This document shows, piece by piece, positions 10,048 through 19,457 of a DNA stretch of 64,000 nt. The stretch is from Colwellia sp. BRX10-3 (GTDB lineage Bacteria > Pseudomonadota > Gammaproteobacteria > Enterobacterales > Alteromonadaceae). The notes under the pieces are model-generated. The model worked only from the letters and a program-made list of their open reading frames with translations. It made no database searches and had not been told where the DNA came from. The position numbers and the translations under genes are program-made. The stretch is taken from positions 1-64,000 of the forward strand of contig NZ_JACGWA010000009.1 of assembly GCF_014077505.1 (NCBI RefSeq), given 5' to 3'. Position 1 is the first letter of the stretch, and each line of letters begins with the position of its first letter.

Positions 10048-10641
10048 ATGTCTAAGTTATATATGAATAAACCTCAAAATAAAAAGCTAATTAAAGGCTT
10101 CACCATAGTCGAGTTACTTGTTGGTATTGCTATTATTGGTATATTAACAGCAATTGCTAGCCCTAGTTTAAGTCAGTTTATGGTGCAATCAAGAGTAGAT
10201 AATGAAGTAAGTGAAATTCATCGTTTAATTTTAGCGGCCAGAAGTAGTGCCATTAATAGTGGTAGAAATGTTACCCTCTGCCCATTAAGTGGTACAACTT
10301 GCAGTGCTAACTGGCAAAATGAACTTAGTGTTTTTATCAATAGTGACAACACTCTAGCTAACAATAATAGTTTTGTCAGTGCAAACGAAGAATTAATTAA
10401 AGTTAAAGGAAAAATTAATACTGGTGATAAATTGCAGTTCAGCCAAAACCTTATTATTTTTGCACCAACGGGCCGCTTAATCTCTGGTGGCAATGGTAAT
10501 TTTAGTTATTGTCCAAAAGGTAATAATGATTTATCACGTGGTGTTGAAATATCTCTATCAGGTCGGATTTATGCGACTTCTGACACAGATAATGATGGCA
10601 AAGATGAAAATAGAAATGGCACTGAAGTTAATTGTAGTTGA
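10048..10641 (+). CDS. fimT: GspH/FimT-type type IV pseudopilin (copy 2)
   Basis: Second minor pseudopilin, 197 residues, with prepilin site KGFTIVE and the helix LLVGIAIIGILTAIASPS. The shared parts with copy 1 are clear: RVDNEVSEIHRLILAARSSA, VTLCPLSG, WQNELSVF, TGDKLQF, FSYCPKGNND and LSGRIYA. The start may be the ATG at 10048 or the one at 10063. Neither has a strong ribosome site, and the shorter leader would fit a prepilin better. A hairpin follows the stop, facing the converging tapY2/pilE operon. Confidence 0.85.
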   Translation: MSKLYMNKPQNKKLIKGFTIVELLVGIAIIGILTAIASPSLSQFMVQSRVDNEVSEIHRLILAARSSAINSGRNVTLCPLSGTTCSANWQNELSVFINSDNTLANNNSFVSANEELIKVKGKINTGDKLQFSQNLIIFAPTGRLISGGNGNFSYCPKGNNDLSRGVEISLSGRIYATSDTDNDGKDENRNGTEVNCS

Positions 10642-10647
10642 TATATA

Positions 10648-10670
10648 TGCCCAGTAAAGGCTACTGGGCA
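10648..10670. terminator. hairpin between convergent pilin genes
   Basis: A perfect 9-bp stem (TGCCCAGTA / TACTGGGCA) with a 5-nt loop, placed seven bases after the stop of the second FimT-like gene. There is no T-run, so it is a weak terminator or a transcript-end structure. Confidence 0.45.
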
Positions 10671-10700
10671 GAAACTAAGTTAATGATCAGAAGGGGATAA

Positions 10701-11024
10701 TTAACGAGGTTGTTTATCAAATAATTGATTCGCTTGCGCAGAGTTAAATTTAGCATCTAACAAGACGCACTCAAAAGCCCGTTTAACTTGCTGTTTTTTC
10801 GAAGTAAAAGGTGTTGGTATTTTCCTATTCACTAATGTATCAATAAGTTTGTTAATACGATTTTCCTTCACCGTAGCAAAATAAATAACTTGTTTACCAT
10901 CCGCTAATTCAACATGACACTTAGCATCAACCTTATGCTTTTTTTCCACTTTATTTGCTGCAGAAGCATTGAAGCTAGTGTTAATAAGCACGATTAAAGT
11001 AATAAAAAATATTTTGTTTTTCAT
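10701..11024 (-). CDS. TapY2-like type IV pilus accessory protein
   Basis: A 107-residue exported protein: signal peptide MKNKIFFITLIVLINTSFNA, then a basic segment and a small domain with two cysteines (AKCHVELADGKQ and FECVLLDAKF). It fits my memory of the TapY2 family found beside pilE in Shewanella and relatives, but I could not compare it directly. The ATG at 11024 is chosen because GGGAG lies 7 nt upstream and a signal peptide follows. Longer in-frame starts would run into pilE. It begins one base after the pilE stop and is the last gene of the pilus operon. In Pseudomonas, PilY2 occupies a similar place. Confidence 0.6.
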   Translation of the reverse strand: MKNKIFFITLIVLINTSFNASAANKVEKKHKVDAKCHVELADGKQVIYFATVKENRINKLIDTLVNRKIPTPFTSKKQQVKRAFECVLLDAKFNSAQANQLFDKQPR

Positions 11025-11025
11025 A

Positions 11026-11433
11026 TTATTTCTCCCAACAGGCACTTGCCGGTAATTTTTTTCCTGTTTCACTAACAGATAGCGTCTGACAACTACTGTC
11101 ATTTGATTTTTGTGGTTCTAGTGCTGTTGCTGTTAACACAAAGCCGCCATTGGCAAGTTCTGCATCTATACTGTAATAAGAATTTTCAGTAATAAAAGGG
11201 TCTTTACCTAGTCCTAACTTTGTCATATCAGCCGTATAGGCCCTTGTGTCAACATAAAACTGCTCTTGCATATTAGCTATTCTTAACAACTCTCTCTGAG
11301 CCTCTGTACGGTTTGAACGCGAAACAAAATCAGTATATGAAGGAAAGGCTACAGCAGCTAAAATTCCTACGATAGCAACCGCGATCAATAGCTCTACTAA
11401 TGTAAAGCCATTGAATACTTTGATTTTTGACAT
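11026..11433 (-). CDS. pilE: type IV minor pilin PilE
   Basis: Small pilin, 135 residues, with prepilin peptidase site NGFTLVE, glutamate at mature position 5 and the helix LLIAVAIVGILAAVAFPSY. Next comes RSNRTEAQRELLRIANMQEQFY, which is typical of PilE minor pilins that carry this T4P_PilE-like region. Two C-terminal cysteines (SSCQTLSV and SACWEK) could form the D-region disulfide. The ATG overlaps the pilY1 stop by one base (TAATG), so translation is probably coupled. It is expected to prime pilus assembly together with PilV, PilW, PilX and PilY1, not to form the main fibre. Confidence 0.88.
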   Translation of the reverse strand: MSKIKVFNGFTLVELLIAVAIVGILAAVAFPSYTDFVSRSNRTEAQRELLRIANMQEQFYVDTRAYTADMTKLGLGKDPFITENSYYSIDAELANGGFVLTATALEPQKSNDSSCQTLSVSETGKKLPASACWEK

Positions 11434-14400
11434 TATTGCTCCTCTTTAATGTACAGATATGTACGCATGGTTTGCAGGGTAAAAGGAGTATTAACTACCT
11501 TTCTGCCAACAATAATATTGCCAATAGTTTCACCACTATCATCAGGTACAACAATTAACGTTGGTGCACCTAAAAATTGTTCACTAATTATTATACTTCT
11601 TTTGGCATCATCAGGTGGGCCATCATCAGTGCCGTCGCCAGTGCCGTCATTTTTCTTCCAATTATAAACTGCAGTACCTAAAGCTAAATCGACTGCATAT
11701 AATAATCCTGTTCCGTTAGGTTGTTCGCATCGAACAATGGTTGGATCTAAGTTAGGCGGAATAAATGTGGTAAAAAAAGCGACGCCATTAATAACAATGG
11801 CCTCTGCAGTACTTTTTTCACCTGAGCCTGCAAGGTTTATATACCAGCCCGATTTTTTGCTAACCGCAATTGCTAATGTATCTCGTTCTTTCGGTGTAAG
11901 CGTTTTACCAAAAGGATTATCTGTATAGTTATACAAATCACTTTTTAACAGAGCTGTAGGTGCTTTTGGCTCTACTGCACTATAAAAAGACTTTGTCTTA
12001 ATATGTTCATCTTTAATCATAAAGAATGTATCACTAGTATCGGTACCTAATGGATTTGATCTGTCTCCACTACCAATAAGTACTGCGTCATAAGGTTTTT
12101 CTTGATGACTCACAATAGTGGTTGTTAGCCCGTCGATATCAGTTACGTTTGTTTCAATAGTTTCACTGATAAAGGTACGTACAATAGATGGCTCATTAAA
12201 AAAGCGTAAATCAGTCTCATTTGTTGTGCCGCCTAGTTCAGCTAATTTAAAGACGGTCCATGGATCTTCCGTGTCAATCGGATTAGCGCCTGGCATATCG
12301 ACACGCCAGACATTACCGCCGGTATCGCCAGTGTAAAGCCGGTCAGTTAAGCCATCACCGTCACTGTCTAGTATGCCAATGCTTGATGGAATACTATCAG
12401 TGCCACTAAAAGTGGTGCTAGAATTTTCTGGTGCTAAACTCCATTTTAGTGTGCCGCTTTCAGCATCTACCATATAAATAGCACGACCTGTTACATCAGC
12501 AGTTCCAGGTGAATTTGAGTCTTTTGCGGCATCATAACCACCGCCGAAGAATAATACGGGTGCAGCAACTGCACTATCGCCAGAGCCTGTAATATTGACT
12601 TTAGAATAACCCAGTTTTGGTTGAGACCAAGATTGCCCTAACTCACCAAACCCTGTTGATAAAGCATCAATATGCCAGAGTTTACTGGGTGCACTTGGAT
12701 CACTAATATCTAGTGCGTAATAAGATGTGCCACCGCGGCGTAAGCCAAAGAATATCCAAACTTTATCGGTACCATTGATGATACCGTCGCCATTTTTATC
12801 TTGTGTATACGAGGTAATATTACCATCTATCCCATAAATTTTTTCAGCTGCAGAGTAATTCTCTCTTAAAGGCTTAATGTTTTTAAAAAACTCTTTCGGC
12901 ATAAAAGCCCAGTTTTCATCAACAGTGTCACCTTTGTCTTCAAACATATGAAGCACACCGGCATTTGTACCTATGACAATGCGAATGCTATCTCCATAAT
13001 TAACCACTAATGGTTTAGAGTGGAGTGGATCAGCAAAGACATCAGGTCGCATTTTAGGCTTAGTGCCATCGGGTAATTTAACATTATCAACATTTTCACC
13101 CTTTGCCCAATCTAAATAAGTATTAACATCATCCTCATGAACATCTAATTCTGTTGCTAGCTCTGCGCTACCACCAAGCGATGTTTCAGCTTGGGTTTTG
13201 GTTAATAATGCCAGTGCACCGTTAGCACCTATATCACTATAAATGACTCTGTTGTTTTTTTTACGTAACATATCAGCAACGCCGCCTTCTGGTACTTCAT
13301 TACCATCTTTAGCGTTATCTGGCGACCAAAAACTGGTTACCTCTGGCGAAAAGTGACCACTATTTGCATCAAGTGCTAACTTGTCATGTTTACCGATTTG
13401 ATTACCACTGACCACCTTGTATTTTTTAAGATTACCTTGCCAGCGCGGTCCATTTTCAGGCTGAAACATAGCATAATAAACAGAGTTTAAGGTTTCAGTG
13501 CGATCAAAATTATTAGCAGCAACAGATGCTGACGTTAAGCTGTCATTACTTGGCTCTAAACTTTCTAATGCGTTTAATAAAGCAGATGTAAGCTGTGCAC
13601 TATCTGAAGCAGGATAATAATCACCCCCACCTAATCTAGCTGTTTCTTTTAATAATGGCGCCGCATCAAGTGCACCTTCACTAAAGCCAATGGTATAGGT
13701 TGAGACCGTTTGCTTACCGGGTAAACTGGTATTAATATCATTTAAATTCATCCACTCAGCAACGCCAGCTAAATAATTACCAGCAAACTTACTACCGCTA
13801 AAAGTTACTGTTTCGCCTTCTTCAATGGTTGTAAGTGCTTCAATTTTACTGTCAGCACCATTATCAAAAGTTGGTGCACCGTCAGTAATTAATATGACAA
13901 AAGCTTTACTGCTACAATTTGAAAAAGGCGTAATGTATTTCCCTGAAGATTCAATTGAAAGATCCCTCGGAGGTACATTTGCCGTATATGCAAGAGCACC
14001 GTCCTCGAAATAAAGATCAACATCATCATCACCAAAATCTACATTTTTACCGGCAAAATACTGTTGGGCTTCGTAAAGCGATTCACACAGCGGCGTCCAG
14101 GTTCTTGAAGAGACTTTATTATTAACTATATCTAGAAATTCAGCCTCACTGGCATCTGTCATTTTTTGGATACCAAAAGCTACGCGCCCACCATTGGGGT
14201 GATTTGCATCATCACCATAATTGTAGTTAAACACTTGTAAACCAAAGTCGATAGAAGGAGCTGCTTTGACAACATTGGCAATACTCTTTTTTGCAATTTC
14301 CATGCGTGTTGTCAGTGTTTGTGCAATTGCCTCACCATGGTGCCAGCGTAAATAGTTATCAGTGTATAGTGTTACATATTGGCCCGACCAATCAACGTTC

Positions 14401-14984
14401 GAAACAAGAGGAGTCGCGGTATGGTAAATAGGGGCTGCTTTAGTCCCAACATAATTAATTGGGTAACCTTGGGGTAAGCTTTCAATATTTGTAGGGTCAG
14501 ACTTTAAGACATCATCTTCACAATCAATAACTTCAATGTTAGCCCCGTTATTATCAGGAATTTCATTCCAACTGCCTGATGTGCCTTTAAAACTATATTC
14601 GCGTATATGGCCTGAATAAAAGCCAGTTTCAGCTAATATTTTTCTCGCTGTTTCACAGCTATTAATGCCATCTAAAAAACGACGTGACTCATTATTTTTA
14701 TCGGGTACAGGTAGGCCTCCACCGCCATCAGAGCCGCCTTTTGTGAAATAAATAAAACGCTCATCTAATGAGTTATCGTTGCCAATAGCTGGATAAGGTT
14801 CAGTAGGGTCATAATCTTCATTTACAGAAAGCGCGGTTCCCATACTGCCAGAGTTATCAAAAATAATAAGTACTTGGGTTTTATTGCCAGCCTGCTTTAC
14901 GGCATTGCTAACGTATAACTCGATATCTTCACTAAAAGATACGCTTGATATTAATAATAGGCTTGTGGCCAGAATTCTTTTCAT
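11433..14984 (-). CDS. pilY1: type IV pilus tip adhesin PilY1
   Basis: Large exported protein (1183 residues) associated with the pilus tip, with adhesive and mechanosensing roles in known members. A signal peptide (1-18) is followed by a von Willebrand A domain with the metal site DNSGSMG (43-49) and ITDGAPT (about 366). The C-terminal half (about 640-1080) is the PilC/PilY beta-propeller. Two calcium-loop-like motifs are visible: DKNGDGIINGTD (729-740), at the position where PilY1 binds calcium, and DSDGDGLTDRLYTGD (873-887). It lies between pilX (36-nt gap) and pilE (1-nt overlap). Confidence 0.93.
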   Translation of the reverse strand: MKRILATSLLLISSVSFSEDIELYVSNAVKQAGNKTQVLIIFDNSGSMGTALSVNEDYDPTEPYPAIGNDNSLDERFIYFTKGGSDGGGGLPVPDKNNESRRFLDGINSCETARKILAETGFYSGHIREYSFKGTSGSWNEIPDNNGANIEVIDCEDDVLKSDPTNIESLPQGYPINYVGTKAAPIYHTATPLVSNVDWSGQYVTLYTDNYLRWHHGEAIAQTLTTRMEIAKKSIANVVKAAPSIDFGLQVFNYNYGDDANHPNGGRVAFGIQKMTDASEAEFLDIVNNKVSSRTWTPLCESLYEAQQYFAGKNVDFGDDDVDLYFEDGALAYTANVPPRDLSIESSGKYITPFSNCSSKAFVILITDGAPTFDNGADSKIEALTTIEEGETVTFSGSKFAGNYLAGVAEWMNLNDINTSLPGKQTVSTYTIGFSEGALDAAPLLKETARLGGGDYYPASDSAQLTSALLNALESLEPSNDSLTSASVAANNFDRTETLNSVYYAMFQPENGPRWQGNLKKYKVVSGNQIGKHDKLALDANSGHFSPEVTSFWSPDNAKDGNEVPEGGVADMLRKKNNRVIYSDIGANGALALLTKTQAETSLGGSAELATELDVHEDDVNTYLDWAKGENVDNVKLPDGTKPKMRPDVFADPLHSKPLVVNYGDSIRIVIGTNAGVLHMFEDKGDTVDENWAFMPKEFFKNIKPLRENYSAAEKIYGIDGNITSYTQDKNGDGIINGTDKVWIFFGLRRGGTSYYALDISDPSAPSKLWHIDALSTGFGELGQSWSQPKLGYSKVNITGSGDSAVAAPVLFFGGGYDAAKDSNSPGTADVTGRAIYMVDAESGTLKWSLAPENSSTTFSGTDSIPSSIGILDSDGDGLTDRLYTGDTGGNVWRVDMPGANPIDTEDPWTVFKLAELGGTTNETDLRFFNEPSIVRTFISETIETNVTDIDGLTTTIVSHQEKPYDAVLIGSGDRSNPLGTDTSDTFFMIKDEHIKTKSFYSAVEPKAPTALLKSDLYNYTDNPFGKTLTPKERDTLAIAVSKKSGWYINLAGSGEKSTAEAIVINGVAFFTTFIPPNLDPTIVRCEQPNGTGLLYAVDLALGTAVYNWKKNDGTGDGTDDGPPDDAKRSIIISEQFLGAPTLIVVPDDSGETIGNIIVGRKVVNTPFTLQTMRTYLYIKEEQ

Positions 14985-15020
14985 TTTTAACTCCAGTATT
15001 TAGCGGAAACACCTGAAATA

Positions 15021-15557
15021 TTAGCGTAAAAGTTGCTGAGCAACCCCTGTATTTACTTCAACTTCATTGGTGTTTTTTCGTCCGTACTTTCGGACCACTT
15101 GCACGCGTAGCACATTACAAGTGAATACTTGTGCTGATGAAGCAGATCTGGAGTGGGGGCAATCCGGTTCTAGCTCAAGGTCATTGTTGGCAATATTAAT
15201 ATTTGCCGTGGTATCAATACCGGTGTTTGTAATATCTAAACTACCAGTAACATTTCGAAAGTTTTCGTCTTTAAAGCGAACTACAGGCGATGCAAACCTG
15301 TTATTACCGACAGCTGCGTTCACTTGTCGAAAAATTACCTCATCGCTAGCACTTATTGCTTCTTGTGTAGCAACGACTTTTTCTTCACTAGCGCCTGACA
15401 TTTTCATGTCTGAGGTGGAGTTTTGCATTAAAGCCGCGGCAACAGCGGTTAAGGCAATAAGAAATACCAGTGCTACGATCAGTACCACACCTCTTTGTCG
15501 GCTAAAAGAACGGCTATTGCTAATCAAATAGTATGGATAAATCGTTCTAGTTACCAT
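15021..15557 (-). CDS. pilX: type IV pilus assembly protein PilX
   Basis: Minor pilin of 178 residues. After a polar start, the segment RQRGVVLIVALVFLIALTAVAAALMQNS forms the N-terminal helix. As in other PilX proteins, the cleavage region is G-VVLIV and lacks the classical glutamate at position 5. The following TSDMKMSGASEEK, with a methionine-rich turn and many acidic residues, is also typical. It overlaps the end of pilW by 7 nt, so the two are translationally coupled. The predicted partners are PilV, PilW, PilE and PilY1 in the tip complex. Confidence 0.85.
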   Translation of the reverse strand: MVTRTIYPYYLISNSRSFSRQRGVVLIVALVFLIALTAVAAALMQNSTSDMKMSGASEEKVVATQEAISASDEVIFRQVNAAVGNNRFASPVVRFKDENFRNVTGSLDITNTGIDTTANINIANNDLELEPDCPHSRSASSAQVFTCNVLRVQVVRKYGRKNTNEVEVNTGVAQQLLR

Positions 15558-16507
15558 GAGTCAACTCCTGCATTATATAAAGTTACCGTAGAGTTGAATA
15601 ATAATCGACGATAATTGTCATTAAAAGTAACCGGCAAATCACCTAAATTATAAGTATTAGTATTAGTATATTTGTTATCTGGCAGAATGCTACGTGACAG
15701 TACATAAATACGTACAGATAAAACTCTATTGTTATTACCATTATCCCATTGAGTTAGAGTCATGTTATCTGCTGAAAGAAAAGTATTAACAATACCATAA
15801 CCAGCAGTACCGGGAGCGTCGGTGTCTATGCCATACATAAAGCGAATCCTTTCAATACCATCAATAATAGGATCAAAAGTCATATTGGTTGTTAAGCGCC
15901 CTTGCATTAAAACAGGTACCGTGTTGTTGCCCTGTGCTTCTTCTCTAACATAGTAAATATGATGTTGATACTCCCAAAGCTGGCTATTCGACACCGTGGG
16001 TACCGCAGCACCTGTAAATATTTCTGCTTCATTTATATTTGAAATTATATAGTAGTTGTTGCTTGTGCTTGTTGCTAAAGGATCAGATATTGCCCGTTTT
16101 AATTGAATAATATCAGAATCTTTTTTTGCATCGTCAATACAGCCCATAATAGAGCTACTAGTTACCTTTTGGCCCCAAATCGTTCTAAAGTGCCCAATGG
16201 CATTAGGAAAAGTGCCATTATTTAAGCCTTCTCCTAAGCATTCATTACCAGGTGCTCCGGGTACTGCATTTAACATTGAAACATCTAAAGTGCCGGTATA
16301 ATCCCCCCAAAAGTTTTGCCTTAATAAATCATCACTAAGTACACTTAAGGCAAACCGACCATTTTCCTGTAACTCGCCATAAGTTGCGGTTTCTTGAGTG
16401 GTGGTTTTCATGCCAACAAAAACGCTGAGTATGCCCGCAAAAAGTGCTAAACCAATAGCAAGGGAAATAAATATTTCTATTAAGGTATAACCACGTTGAT
16501 TTTTCAT
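15551..16507 (-). CDS. pilW: type IV pilus assembly protein PilW
   Basis: Minor pilin of 318 residues. MKNQRGYTLIE gives a very short leader and a prepilin site with the position-5 glutamate, followed by IFISLAIGLALFAGILSVF. The segment TYGELQENGRFALSVLSDDLLRQNFWGDY is characteristic of the PilW family (a helix with NGR and a following LR-x-FWG). The rest is a large globular domain with paired cysteines. It begins 1 nt after the pilV stop and overlaps pilX. Confidence 0.88.
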   Translation of the reverse strand: MKNQRGYTLIEIFISLAIGLALFAGILSVFVGMKTTTQETATYGELQENGRFALSVLSDDLLRQNFWGDYTGTLDVSMLNAVPGAPGNECLGEGLNNGTFPNAIGHFRTIWGQKVTSSSIMGCIDDAKKDSDIIQLKRAISDPLATSTSNNYYIISNINEAEIFTGAAVPTVSNSQLWEYQHHIYYVREEAQGNNTVPVLMQGRLTTNMTFDPIIDGIERIRFMYGIDTDAPGTAGYGIVNTFLSADNMTLTQWDNGNNNRVLSVRIYVLSRSILPDNKYTNTNTYNLGDLPVTFNDNYRRLLFNSTVTLYNAGVDSW

Positions 16508-16508
16508 A

Positions 16509-17060
16509 TTAATTTATAAACGCCTTAACAATAACTTGTCGTCTTTTGGAACCAGCAGTACCACAACTATCTTTATTACCATCGGCTATTTCTGTGCGCC
16601 CTTCCCAGCTTACCACTACAGTTACCGCATTCAAAGCCTGACTAATACAACCTCTGACACCAGTTAAACCCGCGCGATTGTTACCGTCATTCACAACATC
16701 AGCGCCCATAAGCGACACTTCCCACTCATATTGATCATTGGTGACCATTTCTGTTGGCGTGCATAATCCAGCAAGTGTATTACAGCGTTTATCTGGCGGA
16801 GTATTGAGAGTTTCGCCGTAGTCTGTAGCAGCATAAGCTGCTAATGCATTCGGATTATTACTGCGCATGCGCTCGACAATATCTTGCGCAAGTGCAGATG
16901 CAACAGAGCGTTGCATGGCATCAAAGCTACCTTTTTTAGCTGAAGCTTGCATTGCTACTGCACCTAAAATACCAGTAACTAAAATAAAAACGGCAACCAA
17001 CACTTCAATAAATGTCATGCCTTTGCTTAAATGTGAGGAACGGTAAAATGAATTATTCAA
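16509..17060 (-). CDS. pilV: type IV pilus modification protein PilV
   Basis: First gene of the minor pilin operon, 183 residues. The prepilin site is SKGMTFIEVLVAVFILVTG, with methionine at the start of the mature protein and glutamate at position 5. QASAKKGSFDAMQRSVASA and DIVERMRSNNPNALAAY match the PilV family. Two cysteine pairs lie in the globular domain. The operon pilV-W-X-Y1-E-tapY2 is read towards the left, and ispH, on the same strand, lies 319 nt upstream. Confidence 0.88.
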   Translation of the reverse strand: MNNSFYRSSHLSKGMTFIEVLVAVFILVTGILGAVAMQASAKKGSFDAMQRSVASALAQDIVERMRSNNPNALAAYAATDYGETLNTPPDKRCNTLAGLCTPTEMVTNDQYEWEVSLMGADVVNDGNNRAGLTGVRGCISQALNAVTVVVSWEGRTEIADGNKDSCGTAGSKRRQVIVKAFIN

Positions 17061-17379
17061 TATTTAATCTCCCTTTAAATAAGAATAAGTGAAAAAAAGA
17101 TGCTATTACTATAGCTGAAAAATTAAATAGATTGAAATAGGTATTTTGAGGCACAACAAAGGGAGAGTAGTGATTTGAAAAACCGCTACTTGAAATAAAT
17201 CTATATGTGTTAAAAATCACATTGGTGAACTGCATTAACCCATACCTTAAATTATTATGACGAGTAATTTTCCTTATATTCAGCCTTTACTACTCGAAAA
17301 TGCTAATTGGCAGCTATAATTGATTTCTTATGTTTACAAAACCAATACAGGCTATAACTGCAAATAATATCTCTTAAGA
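17061..17379. other. intergenic region upstream of pilV
   Basis: A 319-nt AT-rich gap between ispH and the pilus operon, which should hold the operon's promoter. I see no convincing sigma-54 (GG/GC) element, no inverted repeat of note and no RNA gene. A 60-codon ORF here (17053-17235, minus) has no ribosome site or homology signal and was not accepted. Confidence 0.4.
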
Positions 17380-18309
17380 CTAGCGTAATTCTATCGGCAC
17401 CGCAAATACAGTATTTTCTGCTCTGCCTGGGTATTCAATAACCTCTTGACCACCAAGGGATTTAAGCGCTTCTATAACTTGCTGAACCAATATAGCTGGT
17501 GCTGAAGCACCTGCAGTTACACCTACTTTTTCAATACCTTCTAACCATAAAACATCAATATCAGCTGCCGTATCAATTAAATATGACGTGGTACCAATTT
17601 TTTCTGCTAACTCCCGCAGGCGGTTAGAGTTAGAGCTATTTTTAGCGCCAACAACAAGTAATAGGTCTACTTGTTCTGCGATTGCACGCACAGCATCTTG
17701 ACGGTTTTGTGTTGCATAACAAATGTCGTCTTTACGTGGCCCTTGAATTAACGGAAATTTTTTTCTTAAAGCGTCGATAACATCACTTGTATCATCTACC
17801 GATAAGGTAGTTTGGCTACAATAATAAAGTTTTTCAGGATTTTTTATTTCAAGTGTTGCAACATCTTCAGTCGATTCAACTAAATAAATACCACCTTGGG
17901 TACTTTCATATTGACCCATAGTACCTTCAACTTCAGGATGACCTGCATGGCCGATAAGAATACATTCGATGTCTTTTCGGCTAGTGCGTGATACTTCCAT
18001 ATGAACTTTAGTCACCAAAGGACAAGTGGCGTCAAACACTTTTAATCCACGGTTTTTCGCTTCGTTACGAACAGCTTTTGACACACCATGAGCGCTAAAT
18101 ATTACCGTACTGTCGTCAGGAACTTCGTTTAGTTCATCAACAAATACTGCCCCACGATCTTTTAATCCATTAACAACAAACTTGTTATGTACCACTTCAT
18201 GGCGCACGTAAATAGGTGCTTCAAATAAATCTAGAGCTCTATCAACGATACTTATTGCCCGGTCAACACCAGCACAAAAACCTCTAGGGTTAGCTAAAAT
18301 AATTTCCAT
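17380..18309 (-). CDS. ispH: 4-hydroxy-3-methylbut-2-enyl diphosphate reductase
   Basis: Last enzyme of the methylerythritol phosphate pathway, making IPP and DMAPP with a [4Fe-4S] cluster. The three cluster cysteines are present at C12 (GFCAGV), C96 (ATCPLV) and C197 (ICYATQNRQ). The conserved E-x-x-H region ([11 protein letters not shown]) and the SSNSNRL substrate loop are intact. At 309 residues it is a standard length. It follows fkpB on the same strand, as in the E. coli order ribF-ileS-lspA-fkpB-ispH. Confidence 0.96.
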   Translation of the reverse strand: MEIILANPRGFCAGVDRAISIVDRALDLFEAPIYVRHEVVHNKFVVNGLKDRGAVFVDELNEVPDDSTVIFSAHGVSKAVRNEAKNRGLKVFDATCPLVTKVHMEVSRTSRKDIECILIGHAGHPEVEGTMGQYESTQGGIYLVESTEDVATLEIKNPEKLYYCSQTTLSVDDTSDVIDALRKKFPLIQGPRKDDICYATQNRQDAVRAIAEQVDLLLVVGAKNSSNSNRLRELAEKIGTTSYLIDTAADIDVLWLEGIEKVGVTAGASAPAILVQQVIEALKSLGGQEVIEYPGRAENTVFAVPIELR

Positions 18310-18366
18310 AATATTCTCATTATTGCTTAACTTACTAAACTGGTTAACCCAGTTAACTTAAGTAAT

Positions 18367-18798
18367 CTAAATAACTTCAACAACATCGATAACAAAGGTG
18401 ACTTCTTGCCCAGCTAACGGATGATTAAAGTCAATAGTGACTGAACTGCCTGAAACATCTTTAATCATGCCAGGTAACTCACCGCCCGGTTGACTAAAAG
18501 TTATAATGTTACCTACTTTAGCCGGTGCTTCTTCACTAAATTTACTGATATCCATGTAGTGGATATTTTCAGGTAATGGCTCTCCGAAGGCATCAACCGC
18601 GGCTAGGGTAAACTCTTTACTGTCACCAGCTGACATGCCGAGCAGTTGCGCTTCAAATGCAGGAGATATACTAGTATCACCCATAATAATTTTCGCTGGT
18701 TTTTTATTAACCTTGGTACTATCTGCAGCAGAGCCATCAGAAAGCTTCATAGTAATGTGGGCAATAATTGCTGAAGAAGCTGTTACTAAATTTGTCAT
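18367..18798 (-). CDS. fkpB: FKBP-type peptidyl-prolyl isomerase (SlpA-like)
   Basis: Small cytoplasmic FKBP with an inserted chaperone flap, of the FkpB/SlpA type. The ATG at 18798 gives 143 residues and starts 10 nt after the lspA stop, behind an AAGAGAA ribosome site. An open frame extends further upstream but would overlap lspA. The family pattern is clear: KLSDGSAADST near the start, AFEAQLLGMSAGDSKEF, the flap DAFGEPLPENIHYMDISKF and the end VTIDFNHPLAGQEVTF. The fixed position between lspA and ispH supports the call. Confidence 0.9.
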   Translation of the reverse strand: MTNLVTASSAIIAHITMKLSDGSAADSTKVNKKPAKIIMGDTSISPAFEAQLLGMSAGDSKEFTLAAVDAFGEPLPENIHYMDISKFSEEAPAKVGNIITFSQPGGELPGMIKDVSGSSVTIDFNHPLAGQEVTFVIDVVEVI

Positions 18799-18808
18799 AA
18801 AGTTCTCT

Positions 18809-19321
18809 TTAAGAATTAATATCTTGTATTTTAGTGCTCGACTCACCATTTTTAAATGAATCAAAAATCATCAAGGCGGCACCAATGAATATCGTCGAGT
18901 CTGCAATGTTAAAAGCGGGAAAGTGATAGCCAAAGCCATAAAAATCAATAAAATCGATAACATAACCAAACAACACGCGATCAATAAGATTACCCACAGC
19001 ACCACTAAGTATTAAAGCAAATGCTACCGATAACAAGGCTTGTTGCTTGGGTGTTTTTGCTAGCCAAACAATAAAAACAATACTCGCAATAGCGGCGATT
19101 GCCGTAAAAAACCAACGTTGCCAGCCACCTTGGTCAGCAAGGAAACTAAAAGCTGCACCGAGGTTATGCACATAAGTTAAGTTGAAAAAAGGCAGAATAT
19201 CGATTGATTGATATAAATCCATATTACTGACCACTAGCTGTTTAGTTACTTGATCAGCCACTAAAAGAATTAAGGTTAACCATATCCAACGTAAACCTGT
19301 TTCTGTAAATAATTTTTTCAT
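18809..19321 (-). CDS. lspA: lipoprotein signal peptidase (SPase II)
   Basis: Inner-membrane aspartic peptidase that removes signal peptides from prolipoproteins after lipidation. The 170-residue protein has four hydrophobic helices, with the catalytic aspartates in GNLIDRV and FNIADSTI. The N-terminal DQVTK and the YVHNLGAAFSFL box are also in place. The same window encodes at least five apparent lipoproteins (BamD and several peptidases) that would be substrates. It follows ileS at 136 nt, with a hairpin in between. Confidence 0.95.
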   Translation of the reverse strand: MKKLFTETGLRWIWLTLILLVADQVTKQLVVSNMDLYQSIDILPFFNLTYVHNLGAAFSFLADQGGWQRWFFTAIAAIASIVFIVWLAKTPKQQALLSVAFALILSGAVGNLIDRVLFGYVIDFIDFYGFGYHFPAFNIADSTIFIGAALMIFDSFKNGESSTKIQDINS

Positions 19322-19386
19322 AACCTAATAAATTCTCTTCTATCGATTGCACTCAAGACACGATACTTCACGCTACTATTAACTAG

Positions 19387-19422
19387 AAAACGTGCAGACT
19401 TTTTTCAAGCGCTGCACGTTTT
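19387..19422 (-). terminator. hairpin between ileS and lspA
   Basis: A perfect 11-bp inverted repeat (AAAACGTGCAG / CTGCACGTTTT) with a 14-nt loop, ending in four T residues on the minus strand. Since ileS and lspA are usually cotranscribed, it may be a partial terminator that lowers readthrough to lspA. Confidence 0.45.
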
Positions 19423-19457
19423 AGATTTATTAACATTAATATTGCTTTAGCTTTAGC

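Noticed and set aside
15067-15531. 154-codon ORF antisense to pilX
   Set aside because: It mirrors the codon pattern of pilX, which has clear pilin features; no independent evidence.
17053-17235. 60-codon ORF overlapping the pilV start
   Set aside because: AT-rich, no ribosome site, no signal of a family, and it overlaps the true pilV start.
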